Of a DNA stretch of 64,000 nt, positions 62,667 to 64,000 are shown piece by piece. The position numbers and the translations under genes were made by a program. Location: positions 6,248,659 to 6,312,658 of the forward strand of contig NC_049980.1 in assembly GCF_000003815.2 (NCBI RefSeq). Direction: 5' to 3'. Positions within the stretch are counted from its first letter, which is position 1. Each line of letters opens with the position of its first letter. Below the pieces are notes generated by a model that did no database searches, was not told the origin of the DNA, and saw only the letters and a program-made list of their open reading frames with translations. The DNA comes from Branchiostoma floridae (taxonomy: Eukaryota > Chordata > Leptocardii > Amphioxiformes > Branchiostomatidae).

Positions 62667-64000
62667 ATGGGTGCTGCAAGAAAAATTTTGAATTGAATCT
62701 ATCTGCCTATTGCAGCTGTTTGTATTAGCAACTTTTTGATCATATGACATTGTGTACCTTATTTTGCTTGATCCTGAACTTGAAAAGGCAAGCTTTGTAC
62801 TTTTTAAGGGACCAAATGACCATTGGCTTCTACCAGCAGTAACCACCTATAGTTATGGATTCTAATAGATACAAAATGCATCTCATGATCCACCTTTGAA
62901 ACCATGCTGTATGTGACACAGACAATGCAGTCTTAGTTCAATTCAAACGTAGGTAAATTCTGTACCAGCTTGCACAGAGGGGCATCTGTTTGGTTTCTTT
63001 TGATGATTGTGCCACAAACCATTTCAAAATTTTATCATCTGCAACAAAATTTTTTTTCATCTTTTTTTTCATACATTTTTGATGGAACACACAGAAAGGC
63101 ACATGCAGCCTGTTAAATCTTATTTCAAGCCACACTGAAAAGTTCTGTTTTCCATCTGTACATACACATGTTTAAGAGAAGGCGTTCTAGCACCGTGGAC
63201 AGGTACCACATGGAATGTACTACTTGTGAGAACTGCATTGGCAATCGCAAGTCACATTCTTACCATGTATCCACTAGAATCAAATAGATGCCTAAAATGC
63301 TGTTTGACCATGAGTTCACTTCTCAGTTTACAAATATGATGTTTTCGTAGTTCAAATGACCTTTGAACATCAAGACTTAGTGTTTCACTACATTTTCACC
63401 TTTTGCTTCTCTGAGTATGCTTTGAAGTAAAAATGGTCAAGAGCAATGGTCAGTTACATGTACTTAATTGACAGTAAAACGGGTGGAGGTTCATTCCATA
63501 ATAGCTCTACATTTAGCCTTTCAAGTAAAGGATTTTATTCAATACTTTCCAAACTGGTGTGTATGTAAGCAGTTTACAAAGAAAGTACAGTCGCAAGTCT
63601 AGCCAATGACTTTTGCATTGTCAAATAGATACAAATGAAATTGACACAAGAATCTGCTGTTTCAAGATATAATCTGTAATCTTATTTTCTACCATTGGTA
63701 TGAAAAGATCCGTGTGTACATCTGATTCAGTGTTTACTGGCTATAATCCTGTCCAAAACAAATCTTGTACTTTGACAAAAATTGTACTTAAACGCCATGG
63801 TGTCATTCAGGCTGACTAGTTAGTGAGAAGCATACACATTTATAGGCGAGGGCTTCTGGTATTTCTTCCATTATACATATCATAGACTTATCTAGAACTA
63901 TTGCTTGAGACAAAACAATGGGTAAAGTGCTTAAGCACTAAAAGTAAAGACAATTATGATTTACAGATGGTAACACACTTGAAAACATGTACTGATGTTC

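Larger units (their letters stand above)
60905..64000 (+). other. NOL4L: NOL4L 3' UTR and downstream DNA
   Basis: No further coding exon is recognisable after the stop. The sequence is AT-rich, with an AU-rich element at 61948-61977 and one TTAA-type MITE at 62451-62666. I find no canonical AATAAA in this stretch, so the 3' end of the transcript is not placed; it may use a variant hexamer or lie beyond the window. Confidence 0.6.

Overview
This is eukaryotic, intron-rich nuclear DNA from an invertebrate chordate, most likely an amphioxus (Branchiostoma). The call rests on one recognisable gene, a NOL4/NOL4L (nucleolar protein 4-like) homologue whose predicted peptides track the vertebrate proteins almost residue for residue in the conserved blocks, and on introns packed with short foldback elements (MITEs), tRNA-derived SINEs and truncated non-LTR retrotransposons. 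The taxon is an inference; the gene family is well supported. There are no bacterial-style genes, operons, rRNA genes or CRISPR arrays. Two 100-base N runs mark assembly gaps.

Layout. Bases 1-18264 hold no exon I can recognise: a 174-bp tandem repeat at the left edge, several MITEs, an interrupted SINE, an assembly gap next to polylinker-like sequence, and degenerate CCTAA repeats. The gene lies on the + strand with eight coding exons: 18265-18465, 45641-45794, 52656-52987, 56171-56356, 57601-57804, 58381-58533, 59454-59589 and 60744-60904 (stop TAA at 60902). All junctions are GT/AG and the phases join into one 1527-nt reading frame (508 codons plus stop). The N-terminal exons of the long form are not seen and probably lie upstream. 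A GC-rich, promoter-like block at 34.5-34.9 kb ends in a short ATG exon (34886-34927) with a donor in phase with exon 45641-45794. It could start a short isoform of about 455 aa, comparable to the short vertebrate NOL4L form.

The 27-kb first intron holds retroelement remnants, nested MITEs, a 240-bp tandem array, a dimeric GCTAGGGGG repeat array and a 200-bp tandem array. The 3' half of the gene (45-61 kb) is compact, and its exons are closely flanked by hairpin-forming elements. From 60905 to the end is 3' UTR and downstream DNA with an AU-rich element.

The most interesting signals are: (1) the candidate internal promoter and first exon; (2) inverted pairs of the same MITE bracketing exons 5-6 and exon 7, a layout that favours exon circularisation or skipping; (3) three spaced PxDLS-type motifs that could recruit the corepressor CtBP; (4) several cleanly datable nested insertions with exact target-site duplications (8 bp, TTAA, TTA and TA); and (5) possible cloning-vector residue at the first gap.
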